Source: Methanobrevibacter ruminantium
GTDB lineage: Archaea > Methanobacteriota > Methanobacteria > Methanobacteriales > Methanobacteriaceae
DNA length: 64,000 nt
Direction of reading: 5' to 3'
Assembly (NCBI GenBank): GCA_004553595.1
Contig: SFKZ01000007.1
Span: 1 to 64,000 of the forward strand
Under the pieces are notes generated by a model. That model was not told the DNA's origin and made no database searches. It was given only the letters and a program-made list of their open reading frames with translations. A program made the position numbers and the translations under genes. Shown here piece after piece: positions 54,275 to 62,854 of the stretch (positions are counted from its first letter, which is position 1; the number at the start of each line of letters is the position of its first letter).

Positions 54275-55315
54275 TTGAAAGTTATTATTGATGCTGCAAA
54301 TGTTGCACATTTTCATAAAGAGGAAGGTGCAAAGGCTAAATTGAAAAACATTACCTTGGCTGTAAAGGCATTGGAAGAAGAAGGTCATGACTTTTTAATC
54401 ATAGCGGATGCTTCCTTACGTCATAATATAGATGATAAAGAGACTTTTGTCAGATTGGTTAATGATGGAATCATTGATGAGGTTCCTGTTGGAACCATTG
54501 CAGACCATTACATTCTTGATTTGGCTTATGAAGAGGATGCAAAGGTATTGTCTAATGACAAGTTCAGGGATTTCATGTCTGAATTCCCAGACATCAACAG
54601 CATAAGAATTCCATTTTCAATTCAGGACAATGAATTGGTCATGGGAAAGGCTAAAAAGCCTAAAAAGGTCAAGAATCTCTTGCAGAACATCTGTGATGAA
54701 ACATTGAATGAACTTGAAAGAAAACGTTGGGTAGTCTACAAAGGTAAGGAAACAACCAAATTCACTCCATTGAATGTTGCAAAGCAAGCTATTCTCTTGC
54801 TTGATGAGTCTGAACAGGATAATGTTTCCTCAAAAATAGAAGGAATCTTCTCTAAATTGCCAATGTTTGACAAGGTTATGGAAATGGTGGATGATGTTGA
54901 AACATCTGTTCCATATGTGATTTTTGTTCTTGTCCATCCAAAAGACTATAAGGCTGCTGTCAAGGATGCAGGTAACATTTCAGTAACTGTAGCTGACAGA
55001 TTGAGATTGGTTCACAAGCCACTTATCGCAGTTAGAAATGACTTGTTCATCAAGCCCGGCTACTTTGGATTGAACATTGTCTTGACTGATGAGGTGGAAG
55101 ACAATCCTCCATACAACATTGAAATTCAAACCAACACCTATGATGAAGTGTTCATTAAGAAGAATTCAAGAAACATTGCAAGTACCATTGCAGGAAGATT
55201 AGGGTCCTGGAAGTTCCCATTCGTTTCAGTCAAGCCTAATATGATTCTTGAAAAACCAGGGGAGTTTGAGATCTATTTGGAAAAGAATTCCAAGAAAAAG
55301 AAAGATAAGGATTAA
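54275..55315 (+). CDS. NYN (Zc3h12a-like) ribonuclease domain protein
   Basis: A 346-residue protein with an N-terminal NYN/PIN-like nuclease domain of the Zc3h12a type: VIIDAANVAH (Asp6), IIADASLRH (Asp45), and LSNDKFRDF (Asp95) supply the acidic metal site. Residues 120-330 form an uncharacterised C-terminal region with two similar halves (AGNISVTVADRL and NSRNIASTIAGRL). The tail is Lys-rich and may bind RNA. The start is TTG at 54275 after GGTGATATC. The class III cyclase-like gene follows after 130 bases. The RNA target is unknown. Confidence 0.75.
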   Translation: MKVIIDAANVAHFHKEEGAKAKLKNITLAVKALEEEGHDFLIIADASLRHNIDDKETFVRLVNDGIIDEVPVGTIADHYILDLAYEEDAKVLSNDKFRDFMSEFPDINSIRIPFSIQDNELVMGKAKKPKKVKNLLQNICDETLNELERKRWVVYKGKETTKFTPLNVAKQAILLLDESEQDNVSSKIEGIFSKLPMFDKVMEMVDDVETSVPYVIFVLVHPKDYKAAVKDAGNISVTVADRLRLVHKPLIAVRNDLFIKPGYFGLNIVLTDEVEDNPPYNIEIQTNTYDEVFIKKNSRNIASTIAGRLGSWKFPFVSVKPNMILEKPGEFEIYLEKNSKKKKDKD

Positions 55316-55445
55316 TCACTTAATCTTTCATTTATATTTTTTAGGAAAATCCTATACGAATTCAATTCAAATTTACGATTTATTGATATTTGACGATTTA
55401 TGATTAACAATTTATTGAAATTTAAAAATTAATAGGAGGTAAAAT

Positions 55446-56648
55446 ATGGCTGAACATAGTATTATAAGAAAGCTTGTTTCATTAGTTACAAAACATGAAA
55501 TCATAAGCATAGGTACTAAATACTTCCCTACAACTCCATTGGAAACAGAATATGTGGACATGTTCAATTACACCCAAACCATGCTAATGGAGATTGACAA
55601 GGCACATATCACAACTGAAAGTATTTTTACCAACTTGGTTAGAGATGTTGGCCGTGAAAACATTCCAGAAAATCATAGCTTTTATGAATTACTTCCTGCA
55701 CAAGATAAGGTTGAGGAATATGCTCTTGTAAGCAATATCATTATGGGTAGTGACCGTTACATGTATGTAGAGCTTTCTGAACATTCTTACATTATTAATC
55801 TTTTCACTGACATTATTTTAAGAGAAAATGGAGAAATTATCGAAAGAAGCGAAACTGAAATCGTTTCAAGATTGATGTCCAAAAACGATGCAATCAGAGT
55901 GGCTATAAGATTGGTGGGCATTGGTTTGGATAATGGAATCAGAGTAAGGGCTGCTGCTGGTATGACTGGTGCTGCAGCTATTGAAAGATCCATTAAGTTC
56001 AACAAGGAAGTTGGAGATTCTCCAGGTGTTGCATTCACTAAATTAGGTGGTGAATATGCCCTTGTATTGGACACTCCATTCAAATTGGCGGAATCCGAAC
56101 CTCCAGAGTTCCAGCAATACCTCTTCATTGATATTGTGGACTCAACAAATTTCATTTCCAAATATGGAAGAAACAAGCTTGTTGAATTGATGACAAGTGT
56201 TAAGGAGTTCATGGAAGATTGCGAAGGTCAAATCGAAGGATACCGTGAAGGTGGAGATGACTTGATTGCAAAATTCCCAAGTAAGGATGTAGCTATTCGT
56301 GCAGGGCTTGACTGTGCATGGTTTATCTTGAACAATGGAGCTAAAGTCAAGATTGGAATCGGAAGAAGCAGAAGAGAAGCAGGTGAACGTGCAAACATTG
56401 CAGAAAGCATTCATGGTTTCGGTGCATTGTCTTTAGTCATTTTCGATTTGGCTAATGGTTTGTATGGATATTACATTCCATCAGACTTTACAAGAACCCT
56501 ATGTGAATTCCTAACCAATAAGAAAGGCAAGTTAGTCACTGCATTCCTTGTAATGTTTGTTGCATCATATTTGCTTGCTGTAATGGGCATGGGCATTTAT
56601 GGACTTTTAATCGTTCTAGCGCTTGTGGCTTACTATACACTTAGGTAA
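55446..56648 (+). CDS. Membrane-anchored class III nucleotidyl cyclase-like protein
   Basis: A 400-residue protein of no named family that I know. Residues 222-320 match the class III adenylate cyclase pattern: FIDIVDSTNF (Asp229, first metal ligand), a helix with GRNKLVELM, then GQIEGYREGGDDLIAKFPSK (Asp271/272, GDD in the GDG position), AIRAGLDCAWFI and VKIGIGRS. Two hydrophobic helices (about 363-399) anchor it at the C-terminus. Residues 1-215 are an unknown, probably sensory, domain. The GGDD also recalls GGDEF and CRISPR-polymerase palm domains. The purine-selecting lysine and the C-terminal Asn/Arg pair are not evident, so activity is uncertain. AGGAGGT gives a strong start. Confidence 0.6.
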   Translation: MAEHSIIRKLVSLVTKHEIISIGTKYFPTTPLETEYVDMFNYTQTMLMEIDKAHITTESIFTNLVRDVGRENIPENHSFYELLPAQDKVEEYALVSNIIMGSDRYMYVELSEHSYIINLFTDIILRENGEIIERSETEIVSRLMSKNDAIRVAIRLVGIGLDNGIRVRAAAGMTGAAAIERSIKFNKEVGDSPGVAFTKLGGEYALVLDTPFKLAESEPPEFQQYLFIDIVDSTNFISKYGRNKLVELMTSVKEFMEDCEGQIEGYREGGDDLIAKFPSKDVAIRAGLDCAWFILNNGAKVKIGIGRSRREAGERANIAESIHGFGALSLVIFDLANGLYGYYIPSDFTRTLCEFLTNKKGKLVTAFLVMFVASYLLAVMGMGIYGLLIVLALVAYYTLR

Positions 56649-56738
56649 AATTTAATCTAATTATTTATTATTCAGTTGAAATTTGAAAGTTATTGGTCTT
56701 TATTAAAGACTTGAAATATGTAATTTGTGGTGAAATTA

Positions 56739-57221
56739 ATGGCAATCGGTAGAAGATCTAGGAATTCTAGAAATCAGCAAAACAAGAATGTATTGAAAAC
56801 TAGAGCTCCTAACAATTCTAGAAACTCCAGAGGCTCAAGACAAGCTGGCAGAGCCAATTCAAGGCAGTCAGGCAGAGCTAGGAACTCCAATAATTCATTA
56901 AGCTCTATCTGGTCTAAGAGTTCTACGCCTAAAAGACCTAGAAGCCCTAGGCAAATACTCGTAATGATAATAATCCTAATCGCTTTCATTTGCGGTTTAT
57001 GTTTAGGAATTTCAATGATTATGGGTATTGGAAGCGAACCAAGTCCTGGAGAAGTGCAGTATATGAATGTAACTGACAATATAACTGTCTATGAAAACAG
57101 CAGTTACGACTTGCATGATGAAAATGGCACACAAATTTCATATTATGATTTCCATGAAAATGTTACCGAAGGTCAGGATATCGATGCATTCAATGCTTCG
57201 AATACGACTGCTATTTATTAA
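56739..57221 (+). CDS. Single-pass membrane protein with Arg/Ser/Asn-rich cytoplasmic arm
   Basis: A 160-residue protein. Residues 1-75 consist mainly of Arg, Ser and Asn (RRSRNSRNQQ, SRNSRGSRQ), a disordered basic arm that could bind nucleic acid or the membrane. A transmembrane helix spans about 77-99, and the C-terminal 60 residues are acidic with several NxT/NxS sequons. The start is ATG 56739 after GTGGTGA; the in-frame GTG at 56727 overlaps that site. Unrecognised family; a similar layout is seen in the protein at 14738. Confidence 0.6.
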   Translation: MAIGRRSRNSRNQQNKNVLKTRAPNNSRNSRGSRQAGRANSRQSGRARNSNNSLSSIWSKSSTPKRPRSPRQILVMIIILIAFICGLCLGISMIMGIGSEPSPGEVQYMNVTDNITVYENSSYDLHDENGTQISYYDFHENVTEGQDIDAFNASNTTAIY

Positions 57222-57324
57222 TTAGAGAGTTCTTTCTCTATTTTTTTCTAATTTTTTATTTTTAATTTTTTTTTTAAATCATTTATGAATATTTATTTTT
57301 TTATTAATTCCAAAAGGAGATATC

Positions 57325-58548
57325 ATGTCTAAGATTAACGTTATTGAAGGAGGAATATGTGCTGTAGAAGGCGTTAGGGCAGCAGGAAGCCGTGAAGGTA
57401 AATACGGCCTTACAGTTATTGAATCAAAGGATAGTGCTGCTTCTGCAGTTTTTACATCAAACAATGTTGTGGCTGCACCTATCATTCATACCAAGGAAAT
57501 GATTAAAGGCGGAAAAATATCATTGGTAGTTGTAAACAGTGGAAATGCAAACTGCTTTACAGGTCAAGATGGAATAGATGATTGTGATAGGACCATTGCA
57601 TTCGCATCTAAAATCACCAATATCCCATCAAGTGAAATAGCTACTGCATCAACTGGTGTGATAGGCAGAAAAATGCCTATGGACATTATTTTGCCTTTGG
57701 TTGAAGAGTCAATTTCCAAATTGGAACACAGTGCAGAAAGCTCAACAGATGCTGCAAAGTCCATAATGACCACTGACACTTATCATAAAGAGTTTGCTGT
57801 AGAGACAACTATTGATGGTGAAAAGGTAAGAATCGGTGGAATAACCAAGGGTGTGGGAATGATTGCACCTAATATGGGAACCATGCTATGTTTCTTGGCA
57901 ACTGATGCTGTAATCTCCTCTGAAATGATTAATAAGGCATTGAAATCTGCTGTAAACAGAAGCTTCAACATGATTGTCGTTGATGGAGACCAAAGTACAA
58001 ATGACACTGCAATATTGATGGCAAATGGAAAGTCTGGTGTTGAAGTTGCTAAAGACGGTGAAATCAATGAAGACTTCCAGGAAGCTTTGGATTTCATCTG
58101 CATAAGCTTAGCTAAAATGATGGCTCGTGACGGTGAAGGGGCAACTAAGTTCATTGAATGCAAGGTAAATGGTGCTAAGGATGAAAATGATGCGATATTG
58201 GCTTCAAAATCTGTAATCAGTTCTTCACTAGTAAAATCAGCTATCTTTGGTGGAGATCCTAATTGGGGTAGAATCGTAGCTGCTGTAGGATATTCTGGTT
58301 GTGAAATGAATCAGGACATGATTTCCGTTTCTGTAAATTCAGATGATGGTCAGGAAGCAATTTTAGTTGATAAGGGTAAAATCCTTGCATTTGAAGGAAC
58401 AGATGAACTTAATTCAGCAGAAGAGATTATGCAGGAAAAGACAGTGAACATAGTTGTTGATTTGTATCAGGGTGATGCAAGTGCAACCGCTTGGGGTTGT
58501 GACCTTACATATGATTATGTAAAGATCAATGCTGAGTATACAACTTAA
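57325..58548 (+). CDS. argJ: Bifunctional ornithine acetyltransferase / N-acetylglutamate synthase
   Basis: Recycles acetyl groups in arginine synthesis. The proenzyme cuts itself before the threonine in APNMGTMLCFLATDA (Thr186), which becomes the N-terminal nucleophile of the beta chain. VVNSGNANCFTGQDG near 69-83 and ASTGVIGRKMPMD near 108-120 are typical of the alpha chain, GGDPNWGRIVAAVGYSG near 310 of the beta chain. Length 407 is normal. AAGGAGAT precedes the ATG. Confidence 0.94.
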   Translation: MSKINVIEGGICAVEGVRAAGSREGKYGLTVIESKDSAASAVFTSNNVVAAPIIHTKEMIKGGKISLVVVNSGNANCFTGQDGIDDCDRTIAFASKITNIPSSEIATASTGVIGRKMPMDIILPLVEESISKLEHSAESSTDAAKSIMTTDTYHKEFAVETTIDGEKVRIGGITKGVGMIAPNMGTMLCFLATDAVISSEMINKALKSAVNRSFNMIVVDGDQSTNDTAILMANGKSGVEVAKDGEINEDFQEALDFICISLAKMMARDGEGATKFIECKVNGAKDENDAILASKSVISSSLVKSAIFGGDPNWGRIVAAVGYSGCEMNQDMISVSVNSDDGQEAILVDKGKILAFEGTDELNSAEEIMQEKTVNIVVDLYQGDASATAWGCDLTYDYVKINAEYTT

Positions 58549-58893
58549 TCTTTTTCTATTTTAACTTTTCTCTTTTTTTTACTTTTTTTAAATTTTTTCA
58601 CTATTTTTCCATTATTCTTTTATTATTTTTTAATAATTTTTAAAATTTAATTATAATTTTTTCAAATATCATATATTCTATTCTTAAATCTCATTTATAG
58701 GATTTTTAGCAATATTTTACTAATTTTTAGGGGTAAAGTTTATATGTATTGAAAATAAATATTTTATTAAGTTTTATTATTAAAGCTATTTTTATAAAGA
58801 ATTTTATCATATTTCAATATGAAAAATTTATTTTTATTTATTTTAGATTAATCTTATGATTATCTTATCATCAAAATTAAAGGAGGATATATG
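58549..58893 (+). other. Intergenic stretch with promoter of the small basic protein
   Basis: T-rich sequence after argJ could end transcription. A TATA-like AAGTTTATATGTA at 58736-58748 would give a leader of about 120 bases for the gene at 58894. Nothing else is recognisable. Confidence 0.4.
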
Positions 58894-58998
58894 ATGGCAA
58901 AAGTAAAAGGTACCAACAAAAGAACCAGACCTAAAAGATCTTACAAAAAGCCTGGTAGTAAAAAAGGTAGAGGAGTAAGACAAACTTGGAAAAAATAA
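58894..58998 (+). CDS. Very small, highly basic protein (34 residues)
   Basis: AGGAGG at 58881-58886, a perfect ribosome binding site, precedes two adjacent ATGs; the second (58894) has the better spacing. The product (MAKVKGTNKRTRPKRSYKK...) has about half Lys/Arg and ends QTWKK, with Gly/Pro turns, like small ribosomal or rRNA-binding proteins. It is too short for the usual gene finders. A role at the ribosome or on RNA/DNA is inferred from composition and from the strong translation signal only. Confidence 0.65.
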   Translation: MAKVKGTNKRTRPKRSYKKPGSKKGRGVRQTWKK

Positions 58999-59169
58999 TT
59001 TTCCAACTTGCTTTTTCTAGCTTTTAATTTTTATAATTATATCGATTTATATCAAAATATCAAATTTTATTTACAAAGTATATTTCTAAAAAAAAGGGAA
59101 TTATTCCTTTTAAAATGTTTTTATAAGGTTTTAGGGTTTTAAGTGAAATGAATTATTTTTGGTGTTTAT

Positions 59170-59997
59170 ATGGCTGATGAAGACAATGCACAAAAGAAAA
59201 AATCTAGAAAACCTTCTAAAAAATTACTCTATTTTTTAATCATTCTTATTGTCATATTGGCAGAGGGTTTCGTTCTTTGCTATGATTATGCAACAAATGA
59301 TGACAGTTTCCTAAAGGAGCTTTCACAAGATTATCCTGTTTTAGACGGGGTTTTGAAGTATATTCCAACTGACTTAATCAGTTCATTCACAGAAGGTTCT
59401 GCAGACAAGCCAATTAAGGAAATAGGCAAGAACAGCATAGGAACCGTAACTGTAGAAGGGCCTTATGGAAATGCAAATTCATCTGTTAAGGTTGCATACA
59501 TTTTAGGACAGCATCCACGTGAATACAATGCACATGATGCCATTTATGACAGTCTCATGAGCAATTCCGACCACTTGAATTATTCATATTACATTTATAG
59601 GATTAATGTAACTGCAGAAAGTGATGATTTTGAAGAAAGCAGAATGAATGGACAATTGCTTGCACAGGATTATGTAGTCAGTGATGTAATCAAAAACAAT
59701 TACGACTTAGCTATTGACATTCACTCATCAAATGGTGGATATGTGCAGGATCCTTATATATTTGCGCCTCGTTCAAATGACACTGTAGCTTATGATGCAG
59801 CGAATAATGTGACAAAGGCGTTAAGTTATGTTATTTATTATGAGCCTGCAAGCTATTCAAGCCCACAGTACTCTACAATTCCAATAGATGATGGTGGAGT
59901 TCCAGCTATTGTATTTGAAATGCGTGGAAACCCAGATCACAGTTTGGAAACCGAAGCAAATCAATTTATTCATGTGATTGATAAATTGATTTTATAA
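59170..59997 (+). CDS. Membrane-anchored M14-like zinc carboxypeptidase
   Basis: A 275-residue protein with a basic N-terminus, a membrane anchor (about 19-38) and an external domain. GQHPREYNA supplies His115 and Glu118 (HxxE), DIHSSNG supplies His185 and VFEMRGN supplies Glu250, the zinc ligands and general base of the M14/succinylglutamate-desuccinylase superfamily. The domain is short for the family. It would act outside the cell, perhaps on peptide cross-links of pseudomurein or on surface proteins; the substrate is inferred. GGTG precedes the ATG. Confidence 0.65.
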   Translation: MADEDNAQKKKSRKPSKKLLYFLIILIVILAEGFVLCYDYATNDDSFLKELSQDYPVLDGVLKYIPTDLISSFTEGSADKPIKEIGKNSIGTVTVEGPYGNANSSVKVAYILGQHPREYNAHDAIYDSLMSNSDHLNYSYYIYRINVTAESDDFEESRMNGQLLAQDYVVSDVIKNNYDLAIDIHSSNGGYVQDPYIFAPRSNDTVAYDAANNVTKALSYVIYYEPASYSSPQYSTIPIDDGGVPAIVFEMRGNPDHSLETEANQFIHVIDKLIL

Positions 59998-60422
59998 TCC
60001 TTTTTTATTTTATTAAATTTTCAAACTTTTTTGTATTGTTTAAAATAGTAATTTTTTTAATTTCATTATTATTTTTTTCAAAATAATACTTAATTCATTC
60101 AATTTTTTCATAATCTTTATATATAACTTAATATTTAATTATATCATATATGTAACGGGGTTTAATATGTTTTTAAGGTTAGGCTTTTTTTTGATGTTAT
60201 TGGAATATAACAAAATTTCTAATAAATTTTTATTATGATTTAAAGATGTGATTCATTTTATCTAAAAATTAAGATATTTTATTTTTTTGATTTAGATGAG
60301 CATATTTTTTCTCTTAACGTTACATATGATGAATTTTTGGGGTGTTTTTCATCTAAATAAATTGTAACTTAATTTATTTTTATGGAAGATATTTCATAGT
60401 GAAAAAATATGGTGAATTAAAT
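59998..60422 (+). other. Noncoding stretch, long leader of the adhesin-like gene
   Basis: A TATA-like TTTATATATAAC at 60116-60127 would give a leader of about 270 bases. Two parts are mutually inverted: ATCATATATGTAACG (60143-60157) and CGTTACATATGAT (60318-60330), so the leader or DNA could pair over 160 bases. No ORF is supported. Confidence 0.4.
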
Positions 60423-62027
60423 ATGAATAAGTTGAAAACTCGTGTTCTATTTATCGCATTGATTATTTTAGCATTAGTATCTGTAAGTGCTGTTGCAGCT
60501 GCAGATGTTGATGATGTAGTCAGTGCAGAACAAGATGATATAGATTTATCTGAAGAGACAGTCAGTGATATCAATGACATAAGAGTTGATAATGAAGTTT
60601 TATCTAATGTAGAATCTTCAGATAATTTAGCTGATGATGAATTGTATAGTTATACTTGGGAAGCAATGAGCACATCAGGTAAAATAACTGGTGGTGCTGA
60701 AAGTAAAAATGGTTGGACTATGACATTAGCAAAATTAACTTCAGCATCTGGTGTTAGATCAAATAATCCAAGCAGATATAATTTTACTTACAATAATGTA
60801 CGTTATATTTTCAACCATTGGGAAGAAATTAATTCCCCTGAAGCAAGTGGTGGAAATGTCACTGTTGATGCAGATTATAAGGTTAAATTAACACCTCCTT
60901 CAGAGGTTCATCATCGTGATTATGTAGCGGTTTATGATATTATACTTCCTGGTAATTTAACAGTTAATAATATTGATCTCATTGCTCATGGTAGTCATTC
61001 TTGGAGTTGTAGTGCAGATAATGTAAATTATACTCACACTTATATAGAGCCTGCGGACATTCCAGATTCTGTAGTATTCTTGTACTGGGAAAGAGAAGAT
61101 ACCAGAGAAAAATTTAATAAAGGAGATAAATTAACCGTCACAATTGATGAATATAAAGATAAAACTCTTGTAATTAATGTTTATGCTGTTTATGATATCA
61201 AAACCAGCATTGAACTTGAGGAAATCACTGGATATGTTGGTGATAAAGTAGATATTACTGCAACCATTACTGAAGATCTTACTAATAAAGCTGTTCCTGG
61301 TGGAACTGCTACTTTAACAATTGATTATGAAAACAAGCTTAACGATGGTTCATTAGGTGCAAGTACCTATACTGATACTGTTGAAGTTGATGCGGATGGT
61401 AAAGCTGTATTTAAAGATGTAAAGCTTGAAAATCCAGGTACTTACAAATATACTGTTACCTACAGTGGATATCAATACAACCATCATGAAGAAGGAATTA
61501 ATGATTACCTTTCTTCTGAAGCAGACTCTAAATTAAACATTTTACCATTAAACACTACAACCACTAGTGAAGATGTTTCTGGTACAGTCGGTGATAAGAA
61601 AGATATTACCGCGGATATCGTTGATCAAAATGGTGACCCTGTACAAAACGGTACAGCTGTCTTAAAAGTTAATGGTAAAGAATACACTGCTGAAGTAAAA
61701 GATGGAAAAGCTGTATTTGAAGGTGTTGAATTAACTGAAAACACCACTGTTACTATTGAGTATTTAGGAAACGATTATTATAATCCTTCCAATACCACTA
61801 TTCAAATTACTGTAACCGCTCCTGAGGAACCAGAAGAACCTGAGGAACCAGTAGATGAACCTGAGGAACCAGTAGATGAACCTGTGGATGAGCCTGAAGA
61901 AGAACCTTCCACTCCTGTAGCAGAAAAAGCTGTTCCTGTAACTCCTGCAGCTGGTAACTCAATTGCTTTAGTAGTTGTTGCTTTATTAAGCTTAGTTTCA
62001 ACTGTCTCATTCGGACGTAAAAAATAG
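60423..62027 (+). CDS. Adhesin-like surface protein with Ig-like repeats
   Basis: A 534-residue secreted protein. A signal peptide (about 1-27, VLFIALIILALVSVSAVAAA) is followed by an acidic region, a domain of unknown type (about 65-260) with many aromatic residues, then two Ig-like (Big-type) domains starting TSIELEEITGYVGDKVDI and TTTSEDVSGTVGDKKDI. A Pro/Glu spacer of repeated EEPVDEP units leads to a C-terminal membrane helix and GRKK, the standard wall-spanning anchor of Methanobrevibacter adhesin-like proteins. The start is ATG 60423 after GGTGA; the GTG at 60399 is upstream of that site. Such proteins are thought to bind bacteria, protozoa or host surfaces. Confidence 0.85.
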   Translation: MNKLKTRVLFIALIILALVSVSAVAAADVDDVVSAEQDDIDLSEETVSDINDIRVDNEVLSNVESSDNLADDELYSYTWEAMSTSGKITGGAESKNGWTMTLAKLTSASGVRSNNPSRYNFTYNNVRYIFNHWEEINSPEASGGNVTVDADYKVKLTPPSEVHHRDYVAVYDIILPGNLTVNNIDLIAHGSHSWSCSADNVNYTHTYIEPADIPDSVVFLYWEREDTREKFNKGDKLTVTIDEYKDKTLVINVYAVYDIKTSIELEEITGYVGDKVDITATITEDLTNKAVPGGTATLTIDYENKLNDGSLGASTYTDTVEVDADGKAVFKDVKLENPGTYKYTVTYSGYQYNHHEEGINDYLSSEADSKLNILPLNTTTTSEDVSGTVGDKKDITADIVDQNGDPVQNGTAVLKVNGKEYTAEVKDGKAVFEGVELTENTTVTIEYLGNDYYNPSNTTIQITVTAPEEPEEPEEPVDEPEEPVDEPVDEPEEEPSTPVAEKAVPVTPAAGNSIALVVVALLSLVSTVSFGRKK

Positions 62028-62430
62028 ATTTTTTATTTAGAAGAATTTATTTCTTCTATTTTTATTTTTTTTAAAATTAAATTTTTTATTTTTTAATTCT
62101 TTTTGTATTATTTTTAACTATTTTTTAAAGACCATTTTTTTACTATTTCATGTACTTTATATTTTTTATGAAAATTTTGCTAAAAAATTTCATTCAATTT
62201 AATTAAATACTCGATTAATTATTTTGTTGATAACATTGTTTTCTATCATTTTAAAATAAGCTATTGTTAATTAAATGATATGTAAGTATTATTTTTAATT
62301 TGATGTATATCTCTATCTACATATCTTAATATATGTTCTATAAAAAAAGAAAAAATAGTAATAAATAGAATAAATCAAAATTAGTTTATTCCATTTATTT
62401 TAAAAAAAATACTAATTGATTAAATTAGAC
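62028..62430 (+). other. Intergenic stretch between convergent surface genes
   Basis: T-runs after the adhesin stop (62030-62090) suit transcription termination. GAATAAA/TTTATTC (62367-62391) is a small inverted repeat near the end of the opposing gene. No ORF with start signals is seen. Confidence 0.4.
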
Positions 62431-62814
62431 TTAGACTTCAGTTACACTCACTACATCATAATAAAATGCATCTGGCTCTTCGGATAGTTCTTTTGTGAAT
62501 TTAAGCTCGAATTTGCCATCTTTTGTAGAGTCTATTTTAGAGCCATAACTGTCTAAAAGATCATTTCCCTTATAGAAATTTACCTTGATTTCAATATTCT
62601 TATAGTCCTTCCCATTAACAGACTTTATGCTTTGGCTGAATGAATACTCATTCTTGTCTGCATTCCAGCTTGTTGTCGGCTCAATTGAATAATCAAAGAG
62701 GTCTGTATACTCTGAACTTTCTGGAATGAAAGTATTGGAAAGTGCTAAAAAGGCCCCAATGGCAACCACTGCAACGATTATTGCAATCATGACTATTGTA
62801 ATTTTCTTATCCAT
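62431..62814 (-). CDS. Small membrane-anchored protein (FxLYD-like domain)
   Basis: A 127-residue protein with an N-terminal membrane helix (about 5-27) and an external beta domain. SQSIKSVNGKDYKNIEIKVNFYKG and the following lines resemble FxLYD-type domains of archaeal and bacterial surface proteins, which bind unknown partners. AAGGAGC precedes the ATG by 6 bases. It lies 40 bases downstream of the C39-like peptidase gene on the same strand, so both are probably co-transcribed. Confidence 0.6.
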   Translation of the reverse strand: MDKKITIVMIAIIVAVVAIGAFLALSNTFIPESSEYTDLFDYSIEPTTSWNADKNEYSFSQSIKSVNGKDYKNIEIKVNFYKGNDLLDSYGSKIDSTKDGKFELKFTKELSEEPDAFYYDVVSVTEV

Positions 62815-62854
62815 GCTTAAGCTCCTTAATATTTTTTATATTTTCTCCATAAAT

